In this document: piece by piece, positions 10,570 through 21,061 of the stretch
Position numbering within the stretch: the stretch's first letter is position 1
How the letters are laid out: each line of letters begins with the position of its first letter
Source of the DNA: Okapia johnstoni
Lineage: Eukaryota > Chordata > Mammalia > Artiodactyla > Giraffidae
Length of the DNA stretch: 64,000 nt
Assembly: GCA_024291935.2 (NCBI GenBank)
Contig: CM044315.1
Span: 77,420,385-77,484,384 of the forward strand
Direction of reading: 5' to 3'
Program-made: the position numbers and the translations under genes
Notes under the pieces: generated by a model
What the model saw: the letters and a program-made list of their open reading frames with translations, nothing else
What the model was told of the DNA's origin: nothing
Database searches by the model: none

Positions 10570-10835
10570 GGTTCACATATTGCTGCAGCCTGGCTTGGAG
10601 AATTTTGAGCATTACTTTACTAGCATGTGAGATGAGTGCAATTGTGTGGTAGTTTGAGCATTTTTGGCATTGCCTTTCTTTGGGATTGGAATGAAAACGG
10701 ACCTTTTCCAGTCCTGTGGCCACTGCTGAGTTTTCCAAATTTGATGGCATATTGAGTGAAACACTTTTACAGCATCACCTTTTAGGATTTGAAATAGCTC
10801 AACTGGAATTCCATCACCTCTACTAGCTTTGTTAG

Positions 10836-11075
10836 TAGCCCGGCGGCTGCGACGGCACAGAAGCGCGGCTGAGAGGATCTACCCCACATCCAAGGTCAGG
10901 GGTGGTGGCCGAGAGGAGGTACGCCTCGTCCAAGGTCGGGGCGGTGGCTGAGAGAAGCTACCCCAGGTCCAAGGTCAGAGACGGTGAGGAGAGGAATTAC
11001 CCCATGTCCAAGGAAAGGAGCAGCGGCTGTGCTTTGCTGGAGCAGCCAGGAAGAGATACCTCACTTCCAAGGTAA
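10836..11075 (+). repeat. BovB 5' GC-rich tandem repeats
   Basis: About four imperfect units of roughly 45 bp, each containing a GAGAGGA...TACCCC...TCCAAGG core. This is the BovB 5' UTR array, the only part of the window with a local GC peak besides the CYP4X1 promoter. In LINEs such 5' regions hold the internal promoter; activity here is unproven. Confidence 0.7.
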
Positions 11076-11749
11076 GAGGTACCCAAGTAAGACAGTAGGC
11101 ACTGAGAGGGCATCAGAGGGCAGACAGACTAAAACCACAATCACAGACAACTAACCAATCTGATCCCACTGACCACAGCCTTGTCTAACTCAATGAAACT
11201 AAGCCATGCCATGTGGGGCCACCCAAGACAGATGGGTCATGGTGGAGAGGTCTGACAGAATGTGGTCCACTGGAGAAGGGAATGGCAAACCACTTCAGTA
11301 TTCTTGCCTTGAGAACCCCATGAACAGTATGAAAAGGCAAAAAGATAGGACACTGAAAGATGAACTCCCCAGGTCGGTAGGTGCCCAATATGCTACTGGA
11401 GATCAGTAGAGAAATAAATCCAGACAGAATGAAAGGATGGAGCCAAAGCAAGAACAACGCCGAGTTGTGGATGGGGCTGGTGATGGAAGCAAGGTTCAAT
11501 GCTGTAAAGAGCAATAATGCATAGGAACCTGGAACGTTAGATCCATGAATCCAGGCAAATTGGAAGTGGCCAAACAGGAGATGACAAGAGTGAACATCGA
11601 CATTCCAGGAATCAGCGAACTAAGATGGACTGGAATGGGTGAATTTAATTCAGATGACCATTATGTCTACTACTGTGGGCAGGAATCCCTTAGAAGAAAT
11701 GGAGTAGCCATCATAGTCAACAAGAGTCCAAAATGCAGTACTTGGAGAG

Positions 11750-12894
11750 AAGACTTAAAACTATAAAATTCTTAAAAGGAAACTTAGGACTAAAGCTTCA
11801 CAGCTTTGGATCTGGCAATAATTTCTTGGATAGGACATCAAAGGCATAAGCAAGAAAAGAAAAAATCAACAAATGGAACTTAATGAAATTAAAAAATTTT
11901 TGTACATGAAGAGACAGTATCAACAGAGTAAAAAGGCAACCCAAAGATTGAGAGGCAATATTAGCAAATCATACATCTGGGATTGATATCCAAAATATAT
12001 AGAGAACCCCTAAACTCAACAACAAAAAACAACCTGATTCGAAATCAACAAAGGACTAAATAGACATTTTCCAAAGAGGAAATGTAGATGGCCAACAGGT
12101 ACACGGATGCTCAACATGACTAATCATCAGAGAAATGCATATCAAAACCACAATAAGAGATCACCACATGCCTGCCAGAATAGCTATCATCAAAAAAACA
12201 ACAACAACAACAAATAGCAAATGTTGGCAAGGATATGGAGAAACCCGGAGAACCCCCATGGCCTGAGGAGTCTGGTGGGCTACAGTCCATGGAGTCACAA
12301 AGAGTCTGTCACAACTGAGCAACTAAGAACACCGCAGCACAGCAAAGTGTACCCTCACATACTGTTGGTGGGAACTGTAAATTAGTGTAGCAACTGTGAA
12401 AAACAGTATGGAAGCTTCTCAAAAAACTAAAAATATAACTACCGTATGACTTTTCTACTCCTGGGTATATAGCCAAAATACCCCAAAAATACTAATTCAA
12501 AAAGATACGTGCACTCCAATGTTCATAGTAACATTATTTACAACAGCTAGGGTATGGAAGCAACTTGTGTCCATCAACAGAAGAATGAATAAAGAAGATG
12601 TGGTTACATATATGTAACGAAATTCTATTCAGCCATAAAAATGATGAAATTTTTCCATTTGCAACAACATAAATGGACTTGAAGGGCATTACGCAAAGTG
12701 AAATAAATTGGTCAGAGAAAGACAACTATTGTGCGATATCACTTAAATGTGGACTCTAAAGAATACAGCAAATTACTGAATAAAACAAAAAAGAAGCAGA
12801 CTCACAGATATAGAGAAGAAACTAGTGTTGACCAGTGGGGAAAAGAAAGCGGGCGGATGGGAAATATAGGGGTAGGAGGAAAAAAGGGTTATTA
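11750..12894 (+). repeat. L1 ORF2 end and 3' UTR, right half
   Basis: Continues the L1 from 9360: ORF2 C-terminal wording at 11830-12160 (GATTGATATCCAAAATATAT, CTCAACATGACTAATCATCAG), 12350-12720 (CACTCCAATGTTCATAG) and 3' UTR to 12955. A 90-bp BovA-like fragment interrupts it at 12255-12345. A (CAA)n run is at 12198-12216. Confidence 0.85.
12255..12345 (+). repeat. BovA/BovB-derived 3' fragment in L1
   Basis: The SINE/LINE 3' wording GGTGGGCTACAGTCCATGG, CACAAAGAGTCTGTCACAACTGAGCAACTAAG lies inside L1. No tRNA head is present, so it is a 5'-truncated Bov-tA or BovB end. Confidence 0.75.
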
Positions 12895-13344
12895 TGGATT
12901 ATATGAAATTATATGTATGAAACTTTTGAAAATTGTAAAGCACTACAGAATTTAAAAATTGTAAAGCACCCTTTCATGGATCACTGCCTTGTTGTGGCAA
13001 AGGGGCTCATGTAACTCGATGAAGCTATGAGCCATGCAATGTAGGGCCACCCAAGATGGAAGGGTCATAGCAGAGAGTTCTAACAAAACATGATTCACTG
13101 GAGGTGGAAATGACAAACCACCCCAATTTACTTGCTGTTGAGAACTTCATTAACTGTACAAAAGGACAAAAAAATATAACACCAAAAGATGAGTGTTCCT
13201 AGGTCTGAAGGTGTCCAATATGCTACTGGGGAAGAGTGGAGGAGAACTACCAATAGCCCCCAAAAGAATGAAGCAGCTGGGCCAAAGTGGAAACAACGCT
13301 CAGTTGTGGATTTGTCTGGTGATGAAAGTAAAATCCAATGCCGC

Positions 13345-13914
13345 AAAGAACAGTATTGCATAGGAACCTGGAATATTAGGTCCACGAATCAAGGTAAATT
13401 GGCTGTGGTCAAGCAGGAGATGGTAAGAATAAACACGGACATCTTAGGAATCAGTGAAACTAAAATGGATGGGGATGGGTGAATTTAATTGAGATGACCA
13501 TTATATCTATTACTGCGGGCAAGAATCCCATAGAAGAAATGGAACAGCTCTCAAATCAACAAAAGAGCCCAAAATGCAGTACTTGGGTGCAACTTCAAAA
13601 ATGACAGAATGATCTGGGTTCATTTCCAAGGCAAACCAATCAACATCACAGTAACCCAAGTCTATGCCCCTACCAACAGTGCTAAAGAAGCTGAAGTTGA
13701 TCAGTTCTATGATGACCTAGAAGACCTCCTAAAACTAACACCAAAAAAAGATGTTCTATTCATAATTGGTGATTGGAATGCAAAAGTAGGAAGTCAAGAG
13801 ATACCTGGAGTAACAGGCAAGTTTGGCCTTGGAGAACAAAATGAAGCAGGGCAAAGCGTAACTGAATTCTGTCAAGAGAATGCACTGGTCATAGCAAATG
13901 TCCTTTTTCCATGA
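13345..13914 (+). pseudogene. BovB endonuclease domain remnant
   Basis: APE-type endonuclease motifs occur in order: CIGTWNIRS near 13360, DILGISETKMDGDG near 13440-13482, VTQVYAPTNSAKEAEVDQFY near 13640-13705, and FIIGDWNAKVGSQ near 13759 (the GDxN catalytic motif). A stop and frameshift after 13482 separate the first pair from the second. The domain nicks target DNA in RTE retrotransposition; this copy cannot make an intact enzyme. Confidence 0.85.
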
Positions 13915-14094
13915 CACAAAAGATGACTTTACACATGAACATCACCAAATGGCTAATATCGAAATCAAATTGATTATACTCTTTGCAGCTGAAGATGGAG
14001 AAGCTGTAAACAGTCAGCAAAAACAAGACTTGGAGCTGACTGTGGCTCAGATCATCAGCTTCTCATAGCAAAATTCAGGCTTAAACTAAAGAAA

Positions 14095-15900
14095 GTGGGG
14101 AAAACCACCAGGACAGCCAGGTATGATTTAAATCAAATCCCCTACGAATATGCAGTGGAGGTAACGAATAGATTCAAGGGATTAGAACTTGTAAACAGGG
14201 TGCTTGAAGAATTATGGATGAAGGTCCATAATATTGTACAGGAAGCAGTGAACAAAACCATCTCAAAGGTAAAGAAAAGCAAGAAGGCAAAGTGGTTATC
14301 TAAGGAGGCCTTACAAATAGCTAAAGAATGAAGAGACGTGAAAAGCAAGGGAGAAAGGGAACGGTATACCCAATTAAACGGAGATTTCCAAAGAACAGCA
14401 TGGAGAGACAAGAAGGCCTTCTTCAAAGAACAGTGTATAAAAGTAGAAAAAACAACAGAAGGGGAAGACCAGACGTCTCTTTAGGAAAATTGGAGATATC
14501 AAGGGAACATTTTGCCCAAAGATGGGTACAATAAAGGACAGAGGTGGCAGAGACATTTTAGACACTGAAGAGATCGAGAAGAGGTGGAAAGAATACACAG
14601 AAGAACTGTATAAAAAAGATACAGATGAACTGGATGACTACGATGGTATGGTCAGCCACCCAGAGCCAGACATTCTGGAGAGTAAAGTCAAGTGGGCCTT
14701 AGGAAGCTCTGCTGTTAATAAAGCTAGTGGATGTGATGGAATTCCAGCAGAACTATTCAAAACCCTAAAGGAGGATGCCATCAAGGTGTTGCATTCAATA
14801 TGTCAGCAAATCTGGAAGACCCAGCAGTGGCCACAGGACTGGACAAGGTTAATCCTCATTCCAATTCCCAAGAAGGGTAGTACTAAAGAATGTGCTAACC
14901 GTCAGACAATTACACTAATCTCCCATGCTAGTAAGGTCATGCTTAAAATCTTGCATGCTAGGCTTCAGCATTATGCAAACCAAGAACTTCCAGATGTCCA
15001 AGGTGGATTTAGAAAAGGAAGAGGAACCAGAGATCAAATTGCCAACATTTGCTGGATCATAGAGAATGCTAGGGAATTTCAAAAAGAAATCTACCTCTGT
15101 TTCATCAACTATGCCAGAGCCTTTGACCGTATGGATCATAATAAACTGGAAAGCTCTTAAAGAGATGGGAATACCAGACCATCTTACCTGTTTCCTGAGA
15201 AACCTATATGCGAGTCAAGAAGCAACCTGTATGCAAAAGCAAACCCTGTATGAAACAACTGATTGGTTCAAGATTGAGAAAGGAATACAACAGGGCTGTC
15301 TGCTGTCACCCTGTTTGTTTAATCTACATGCTGAGCACATCATGAGAAATGTCGGGCTGGAAGAGTTATGAGCTGGAATCAAGATAGGTGGGAGAAACAC
15401 CAACAACTTCAGATATGCAGATGATACCACTCTAATGGCAGAAAGTGAAGAGGAACTAAAGAACCTCTTGATGAGGGTGAAGGATGAAAGTGAAAAAGAT
15501 CCAGCTTGAAACTAAATAATAAAAAAATCACCTAAGATCATGGCATCTGGCCCCATTAACTCATGGCAAATAGAAGGGGAAAAGGTGGAAGTAGTGACAG
15601 ATTTCCTCTTCTTGGGCTCTAAAATTCCATGGTGACTGCAGCCATGAAATCAGAAAATGTTTGCTTCTTGGCAAGAAAGCTATGACAAACCTAGACCATG
15701 TATTGAAAAATAGAGACATTACTCTGCTGAGAAAGGTCCTTGTAGTCAAGGCTATGGTCTTCCCAGTGGCCACGTACAGTTGTGAGAGCTGGACCGTAAA
15801 GAAGACGGAGCGCCAAACAATTGAAGCTTTCGAACTGTGGTGCTGGAGACGACTCTTGAGAGTCCTTGGACAGCAAGGATATCAAACCAGTCAATCTTAA
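14095..15900 (+). pseudogene. BovB reverse transcriptase remnant
   Basis: Successive frames encode RT: SGCDGIPAELFK (near 14730), FINYARAFDRMDH (motif A, 15101-15140, altered from the usual FIDYAKAFD), GIQQGCLLSPCLFNLH (motif B, near 15285), a YADDTTL-like motif C at 15413-15440 and the C-terminal ELWCWRRLLRVL near 15830. At least three frame changes (around 15140, 15370 and 15500) inactivate it. Confidence 0.85.
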
Positions 15901-16254
15901 GGGAAATCAACCCTGAATACTCGTTGGAAGGATGCTGAAGCTGAGACTCCAGTATTTTGTTCATTTGATGTGAACAGCTGACTCATTGGAAAAATCCCTG
16001 ATGTTGTGAAAGATTGAGGGCAGAAGGAGAAGATGGCGTCAGAGGGTGAGATGGCTGGATGGCATCACCAATGCAATGGACATGAACTTGGGCAAACTTT
16101 GGAGATAGTGAGGGACAGAGAGGCCTGCTGTGTTGCAGTCCATGGGGTTGCAAAGAGTCAGACACAACTGGGTAACTGAACAACAGCAATGGATTATATG
16201 AAATCATATGTATGTAACTTCTGAAAATTGTAAAGCAGTGTAGAATTTAAGGAA

Positions 16255-16828
16255 TTTTTCATTCAGTAAAATTTTTTAAGTTAAAAAAATGAACAAAAGA
16301 CTTAAATAGACATTTCTCCAAGTAAGATATACAAATGGAAATAAGCACATGAAAAGATGTTTAGTGATGTATCAGTTCAGCATCACTGATCATTAGGGAA
16401 ATGCAAATCAAAATTATGAGATACTACCTCACATCCATTAGGATGGCTGCCATTCAAAAAAAGAACAGAAAATAACAAGTTTGGGCAAGAATGTTGAGAA
16501 ACTGAAATGCCTGTGTAGTTCTGGTGGAAATGTAAAATGGTATTGCCACTGTGGAAACCAGTACAGTGGTTCCTCAAAAAACTAAAAATAGAATTACCAT
16601 ATGGTCCAGCAATTCCATTTCTGCACATTTACCCAGAAGAATTGAAAGCAAGGTCTCAAAGAGATATTTGTACACTTATGTTCACAACTGCTAAAATGTG
16701 GAAACAACCCAAGTGTCCACCAACTAATGAATGGGTAAAGAAAATGTGGTATATACATACAATGGGATATTATTCAGCTGTAAAAAGGAAGGAAATTTGG
16801 ACATATGCTATGATATGGATGATATGAT
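16255..16828 (+). repeat. L1 ORF2 3' fragment
   Basis: A separate, diverged L1 copy: CTTAAATAGACATTTCTCC, GCAAATCAAAATTATGAGATACTACC, AATTACCATATGGTCCAGC, GGGATATTATTCAGC. It overlaps in L1 coordinates with the preceding L1, so it is a second insertion. The frame 16537-16827 is L1 ORF2 tail. Confidence 0.85.
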
Positions 16829-16831
16829 GTG

Positions 16832-17162
16832 ACTGGGAATCTGTGTGCCAATTCAGGGGACAAGGGTTTGATCCCTGGTCTGGGAAGATTTCACCTGCTG
16901 CGCGGCAACTAAGACCCTGTGCCCCAGTTACTGAGCCCACACGCAGCAACTACTGAAGCCCGCCGCCCCCCTCCACCCCCGCAGCCCTAGAGCTCATGGT
17001 TTGTGACCAAAAAAGCCACCACCATCAGAAGTCTGTGCAGGGTACAACTAGAGAGTAGCCCCTGCTCACTGCAAATAGAAAAAGCCTATGCACGTCAACG
17101 AAGTCCCAGCACAGCCAAAAATAAAGAAATAATACATAAAAAATTTTAAATTAAAAAAAAAA
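16832..17162 (+). repeat. CHR-type tRNA SINE, plus strand
   Basis: Degraded head at 16832-16890 (box B GGGTTTGATCCCTGG), then GGGAAGATTTCACCTGC, GCAACTAAGACCC and CAGCAACTACTGAAGCCC, and an A-rich tail from 17118 to 17162. Confidence 0.8.
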
Positions 17163-17515
17163 ACATGCCATTTAGGATAACAGACTATTTTTTAGCAAAG
17201 TATGTGGAAGGCTTTTTAAAACGCGTACATAAATGCAAGAGATGAGCGAAGCAATTTAGACAGACCTGAATTACACCACAGCTTTCTTTTTCCATATTGT
17301 CTCTTTAAATATACCCCCTCCTACTCCCACCCCCTAAATACCCCTTCTAGTGGCTCTAGGGTGTTTCATGGAGTAATGTAAATGCCGGGAGCCACAGGCT
17401 GGGCAGGAGAGGTCGGTGCAGGACTGAGGGATGGAAGGAAAATAAGGAAGCAGCCGCTTCTCTGCGCGACCGGGTTTCCAGCATCCTCCTTCACCCCTCC
17501 CTCCGATGTGTCTAC
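17163..17515. other. CYP4X1 intron 1 start; no repeat recognised
   Basis: Sequence directly 3' (minus sense) of the exon 1 donor. No other exon is recognisable. The minus-strand frame that continues into it (to 17366) is intronic read-through. Confidence 0.5.
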
Positions 17516-17707
17516 CTTTTGATGCCCGTGGAGCCAGTGAGTGGGGGGCGAGGGGAAGGGGCGCAGGTCTCGAAGCAGCCTCTGCCTCTGCAGGTAGAGC
17601 TTGATGGCCTGCAGCAGCCCTAGGGCCAAGCAGAACACCAACGTCAGGTGAAAGGGCCTTGCCCAGTGAGTCTCAAGCCAGGAGGACTCCATCTGGGAGG
17701 ACTCCAT
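17516..17707 (-). CDS. CYP4X1: CYP4X1 exon 1 (first coding exon)
   Basis: Encodes 64 residues of a family 4 cytochrome P450. The N-terminal ER anchor is at about residues 17-39 (FHLTLVFCLALGLLQAIKLYL), followed by basic RQRLLRDLRP and the proline-rich hinge FPSPPTHWLHGHQK. This is the CYP4X1 wording rather than CYP4A, 4B, 4F or 4Z. The frame ends at a GT donor (GTAGAC, 17515-17510, minus strand) after the codon for K64, phase 0. CYP4X1 is a microsomal haem monooxygenase, reported to oxidise fatty-acid amides such as anandamide. Two in-frame ATGs, at 17707 and 17692, arise from a 15-bp duplication; family alignment favours the second, while Kozak context (G at -3, G at +4) favours the first. 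No stop or frameshift is seen. Exon 2 was not recognised in the left 17.5 kb, so intron 1 may exceed the window. Confidence 0.88.
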
Positions 17708-17965
17708 CGCTCTGCGCTGCGAGGATTGCCTTTGCCAGCGGGGAGCTTTGTATAGCCGGCTCTAGCGGGAGGATCCACTCACTCACTCCAGTGCAAAGCC
17801 CGCCCATTGTTTCTCTGTGCCCACCGGCAAGATCCCCGCTCCCCCTCCCCCGCTTCCTCTTCTCACCGCCAAGGGTGCTAAGGAAGAGCGGTGGGAGGGG
17901 CAGTTCCCGCTTGGCTGGAGGAAGCAGGCGCGAGTTCCCGGATTTCTTGCCCTTTATCAATGGAG
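17708..17965 (-). promoter_or_regulatory. Probable CYP4X1 5' UTR and promoter
   Basis: GC-richer than the surrounding sequence and free of recognisable repeats, directly upstream of CYP4X1 exon 1. In minus sense a TATA-like TATACAAAG lies about 45 bp before the first ATG (plus 17746-17754). Purine-rich AGAGCGGTGGGAGGGGCAG near 17886 could be an Sp-type site. Promoter identity is inferred from position; no start site can be proven. Confidence 0.5.
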
Positions 17966-18573
17966 GCAAACCTGCATTCAGGACGACTTCTTCTCATGGA
18001 GTGTCATAGTCCATGTGTGGCAGTTTTCAGTCACAGAAGATCTGAACTTTAGGTTTTGAAATAATGCCAAAGCTAACGTCGTTGGTTTTCGTCTTTGCCA
18101 CAAAGCATTTGTAAACTGAGCTGAGAAAAAGAACTTGTTCCCCACTGAAATGATATCAAAACCCACAAGAGTCCCAGGGCTGGTAATGCTTGAGTAGGAT
18201 TATTAACCTTACATAGGTACCCTTTCCAGTGGTGTGCAAGTAATGTCTTACAGCTGGTTCTCACTCTGATTACTGGTGCTTGCTGGTGTCCAGCAAGTCC
18301 TGTTTCAAGTCTGCCAGCAGAGAACCCTGAACACTGTGTTGGGAAGAGATGCAAAGTTGCTGCTATCATATAGTATTCCCACCACACAGATTGAGACAGG
18401 GCCTGTTACAGGATTTGTGGATCCAGGTGCAAAATGAAAATGTTGGGTTCCTTGTTAAAACTTTATTAAAAATTTCAAGATGATGACAGCAGAGCATTAA
18501 ACCAAGCACACAACCTTTTGAGTGCAGGGCTTAGATCTCAGGCCCATGAAGACAGCCCTGGATGCAAGAGACA
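17966..18573. other. No gene; possible ancient repeat at 18410-18570
   Basis: Upstream flank of CYP4X1. Positions 18410-18570 (AAATTTCAAGATGATGACAGC, GAGCATTAAACCAAGC) read like an old mammalian interspersed repeat I cannot name. The rest shows no recognised feature. Confidence 0.35.
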
Positions 18574-19956
18574 TCAGTTCAGTTCAGTTCTGTCACTCAG
18601 TGGTGTCGGAATTTTTGCAACCCCGTGGACTGCAGCATGCCAGGCTTCCTTGTCCATCACCAATTCCCAGACCTTACTCAAATTCAAGTCCATTGAGTCA
18701 GTGATGCCATCCAACCATTTCATCCTCTGTCGTCCCCTTCTCTTCCCACCTTCAATCATTCCCAGCATCAGGGTTTTTCAAATGACTCAGTTCTTTGCAT
18801 CAGGTGGCCAAAAGATTGAAGTTTCAGCTTCAGCATCAGTCCTTCCAATGAATATTCAGGACTGATTTCCTTTAGGATGGACTGGTTGAATTGCCTTGCT
18901 GTCCAAGGGGCTCTCAAGAGTCTTCTGCAACATTACAGTTCAAAAGCATCAGTTCTTCAGTGCTCAGCTTTCTTTGTAGTCCAACTCGCACATCCATACA
19001 TGACTACTGGAAAAACCAAAGCTTTGACTAGACAGACTTTTGTTGGCAAAGTAATGTGTCTGTTTTTTAATATGCTGCCTAGGTTGGTCATAACTTTTCT
19101 TCCAAGGAGCAAGTGTCTGTTACTTTCATGGCTGCAGTGATTTTGGAGCCCCCCAAAATAGTCTGTTGTTCCATGTCCAGTTCTAATTGCTGTTTCCTGA
19201 CCTGCATACAGGTTTCTCAAGAGGCAGGTCAGGTGGTCTGCTATGCCCATCTCTTTCAGAATTTTCCACAGTTTACTGTGATCCACACAGTCAAAGGCTT
19301 TGGCATAGTCAATAAAGCAGAAATAGATGTTTTTCTGGGATTCTTTTGCTTTTTTGATGATCCAGCAGATGTTGGCAATTTCATCTCTGGTTCTTCTGCC
19401 TTTTCTAAAACCAGCTTGAACATCTGGAAGTTCATGGCTCACGAACTGCTGAAGCTTGGCTTGGAGAATTTTAAGCATTACTTTCCTAGTGTGTGAGATG
19501 AGTGCAATTGTGCGGTAGTTTGAGCATTCTTTGGCATTGACTTTCTTTGGGATTGGAATGAAAACTGACCTTTTCCAGTCCTGTGGCCACTGCTGAGCTT
19601 TCCAAATTTGCTGGCATATTGAGTGCAGCCCTTTCACAGCATCATCTTTCAGGATTTGGAATAGCTCAACTGGAATTTCATCACCTCCACTAGCTTTGTT
19701 CGTAGTGATGCTTCCTAAGGCCCACTTGACTTCACATTCCAGGATGTCTGGCTCTAGGTGAGGGATCACAGCATCGTGATTATCTGGGTCATGAAGATCT
19801 TTTGTACAGTCCTTCTGTGTATTCTTGCCACCTCTTCTTAATATCTTCTGCTTCTGTTAGGTCCCTACCATTTCTGTCCTTTATTGAGCCCATCTTTGCA
19901 TGAAATGTTTGCTTGGTATCTCTAATTTTCTTGAAGAGATCTCTAGAATTTCCCAT
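18574..19956 (-). mobile_element. BovB, minus strand, with internal deletion
   Basis: Begins at the 3' terminus (TTCAGTTCAGTTC) and runs through C-terminal coding sequence to 19155, then jumps to RT sequence at 19160 (GTCTGTTGTTCCATGTCC), skipping roughly 0.5 kb that holds the YADD motif. It continues to about 19956. A 270-residue frame (18957-19769) crosses the deletion in frame, so it reads as a fusion of RT motif A region to the C-terminus without the catalytic YADD. It is non-functional. Confidence 0.85.
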
Positions 19957-20833
19957 GCTTATTTAGCTTATTTGCAGAGTACATCATGAGAAATGCTGAG
20001 CTGGAAGAAGCACAAGCTACAATCAAGATTGCTGGGAGAAATATCAATAACCTCAGATATGCAGATGACACCACCCTTATGGCAGAAAGTGAAGAAGAAC
20101 TAAAGAGCCTCTTGATGAGAGTGAAAGAGGAGAGTGAAAAAGTTGGCTTAAAGCTCAACATTCAGAAAACGAAGATCATGGCATCTGGTCCCATCAATTC
20201 ATGGCAGATAGATGGGGAAACAGTGGAAACAGTGTCAGACTTTATTTTTCTGGGCTCCAAAATCACTGCAGATGGTGATTGCAGCCATGAAATTAAAAGA
20301 CATTTACTTCTTGGAAGGAAAGTTATGACTAAACTAGACAGAATATTGAAAAGCAGAGATATTACTTTGTCAACAAAGGTCCGTCTAGTCAAGGCTACGG
20401 TTTTTCCAGTGGTCATGTATGCATGTGAGAGTGGAGTATAAAGAAAGCTAAGTGCTGAAGAATCGATGCTTTTGAACTGTGGTGTTGGAGAAGACTCTTG
20501 AGAGTCTTTTGGACTGCGAGGAGATCCAACCAGTCCATCCTAAAGGAAATCAGTCCTGAATGTTCATTGGAAGGACTGATGCTGAAGCTGAAACTCCAAT
20601 AATTTGGCCACCTGATGTGAAGAGCTGACTCATTGGAAAAGACCCTGATGCTGGGAAAGATTGAGGACAGGAGAAGAAGGGGATGAAATAGGATGAGATG
20701 GTTGGATGGCATCATCGACTCAATGGACATGTGTTTGAGTGGCCTCCGGGAGTTGGTGATGGACAGGGAGGCCTGGCATGCTGCGGTTCATGGGTTTGCA
20801 AAGATTCGGACATGACTGAGCAACTGAACTGGA
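19957..20833 (+). mobile_element. BovB 3' portion, plus strand
   Basis: 5'-truncated BovB from the segment just before YADD (LRYADDTTLMAESEEELKSLLM) to the 3' end GACTGAGCAACTGAACTGG. The frame 19986-20441 covers 151 residues. It directly abuts the minus-strand copy and together they form a large inverted repeat of 3' ends (18574-19155 against about 20255-20833). Confidence 0.85.
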
Positions 20834-20966
20834 AATAGTCTGTCACTGTTTCCGTTGTTTCCCCATCTATTTGCCGTGAAGTGATAGGATCAGATGCCAT
20901 GATCTTAGTTTTCTGAATGTTGAGCTTTAAGCCAACTTTTTCACTCTCCTCTTTGGCTTTCATGAA
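20834..20966 (-). repeat. Short BovB fragment, minus strand
   Basis: About 130 bp matching the coding segment between the YADD region and the GSKITADGDCS region (TTTCCCCATCTATTTGCC, GATGCCATGATCTTAGTTTTC). This lies within the interval missing from the minus copy at 18574-19956, so it may be a displaced piece of that element. Confidence 0.75.
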
Positions 20967-21061
20967 ACATAATTATTAATAATCTCAAGAGCATAGATAA
21001 TAGTAAAATATAGTAAAATTAGAAAACTATGTATTTTTAGTACTTATTAATCCTCATATAA

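Larger units (their letters stand above)
9361..11749 (-). mobile_element. BovB with inverted 5' part, inserted in L1
   Basis: Left part 9361-10835 is BovB on the minus strand, 3' tail first (repeats of TTCAG), through the RT domain; it retains a 269-residue open frame (9760-10569) with YADDTTLMA. Right part 10836-11749 is the BovB 5' region on the plus strand, with GC-rich 5' repeats and the start of the endonuclease (GTWNV-like). Flanking L1 halves join across a short duplication AAGACT (9355-9360 and 11750-11755). The order, with an internal deletion at the switch point, is that of twin-primed reverse transcription. Confidence 0.85.
12970..16189 (+). mobile_element. Near full-length old BovB (RTE LINE)
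   Basis: About 3.2 kb on the plus strand, from the region near the 5' UTR/endonuclease start to the CTGGGTAACTGAACAACAGCAA terminus. Endonuclease and RT domains are both present in order but broken by several frameshifts and stops. Divergence from the other BovB copies here is high, so this is an older subfamily member. It lies in the L1 3' UTR between the 61-bp repeats. Confidence 0.9.
12895..16250. repeat. 61-bp direct repeats flanking a BovB
   Basis: The L1 3' UTR segment at 12895-12955 reappears at 16190-16250. I count 55 identities in 61 aligned positions with no gap; both begin TGGATTATATGAAAT and end GAATTTAA. The left copy precedes the BovB by 14 bp, which partly repeat its own AAATTGTAAAGCA. 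The right copy starts directly after the BovB tail. This is either an exceptionally long target duplication or a tandem duplication that the BovB split. Confidence 0.85.

Noticed and set aside
17366..17515. Continuation of the CYP4X1 frame beyond K64
   Set aside because: A GT donor follows K64, and the residues after it do not match family 4 P450s; intronic read-through.
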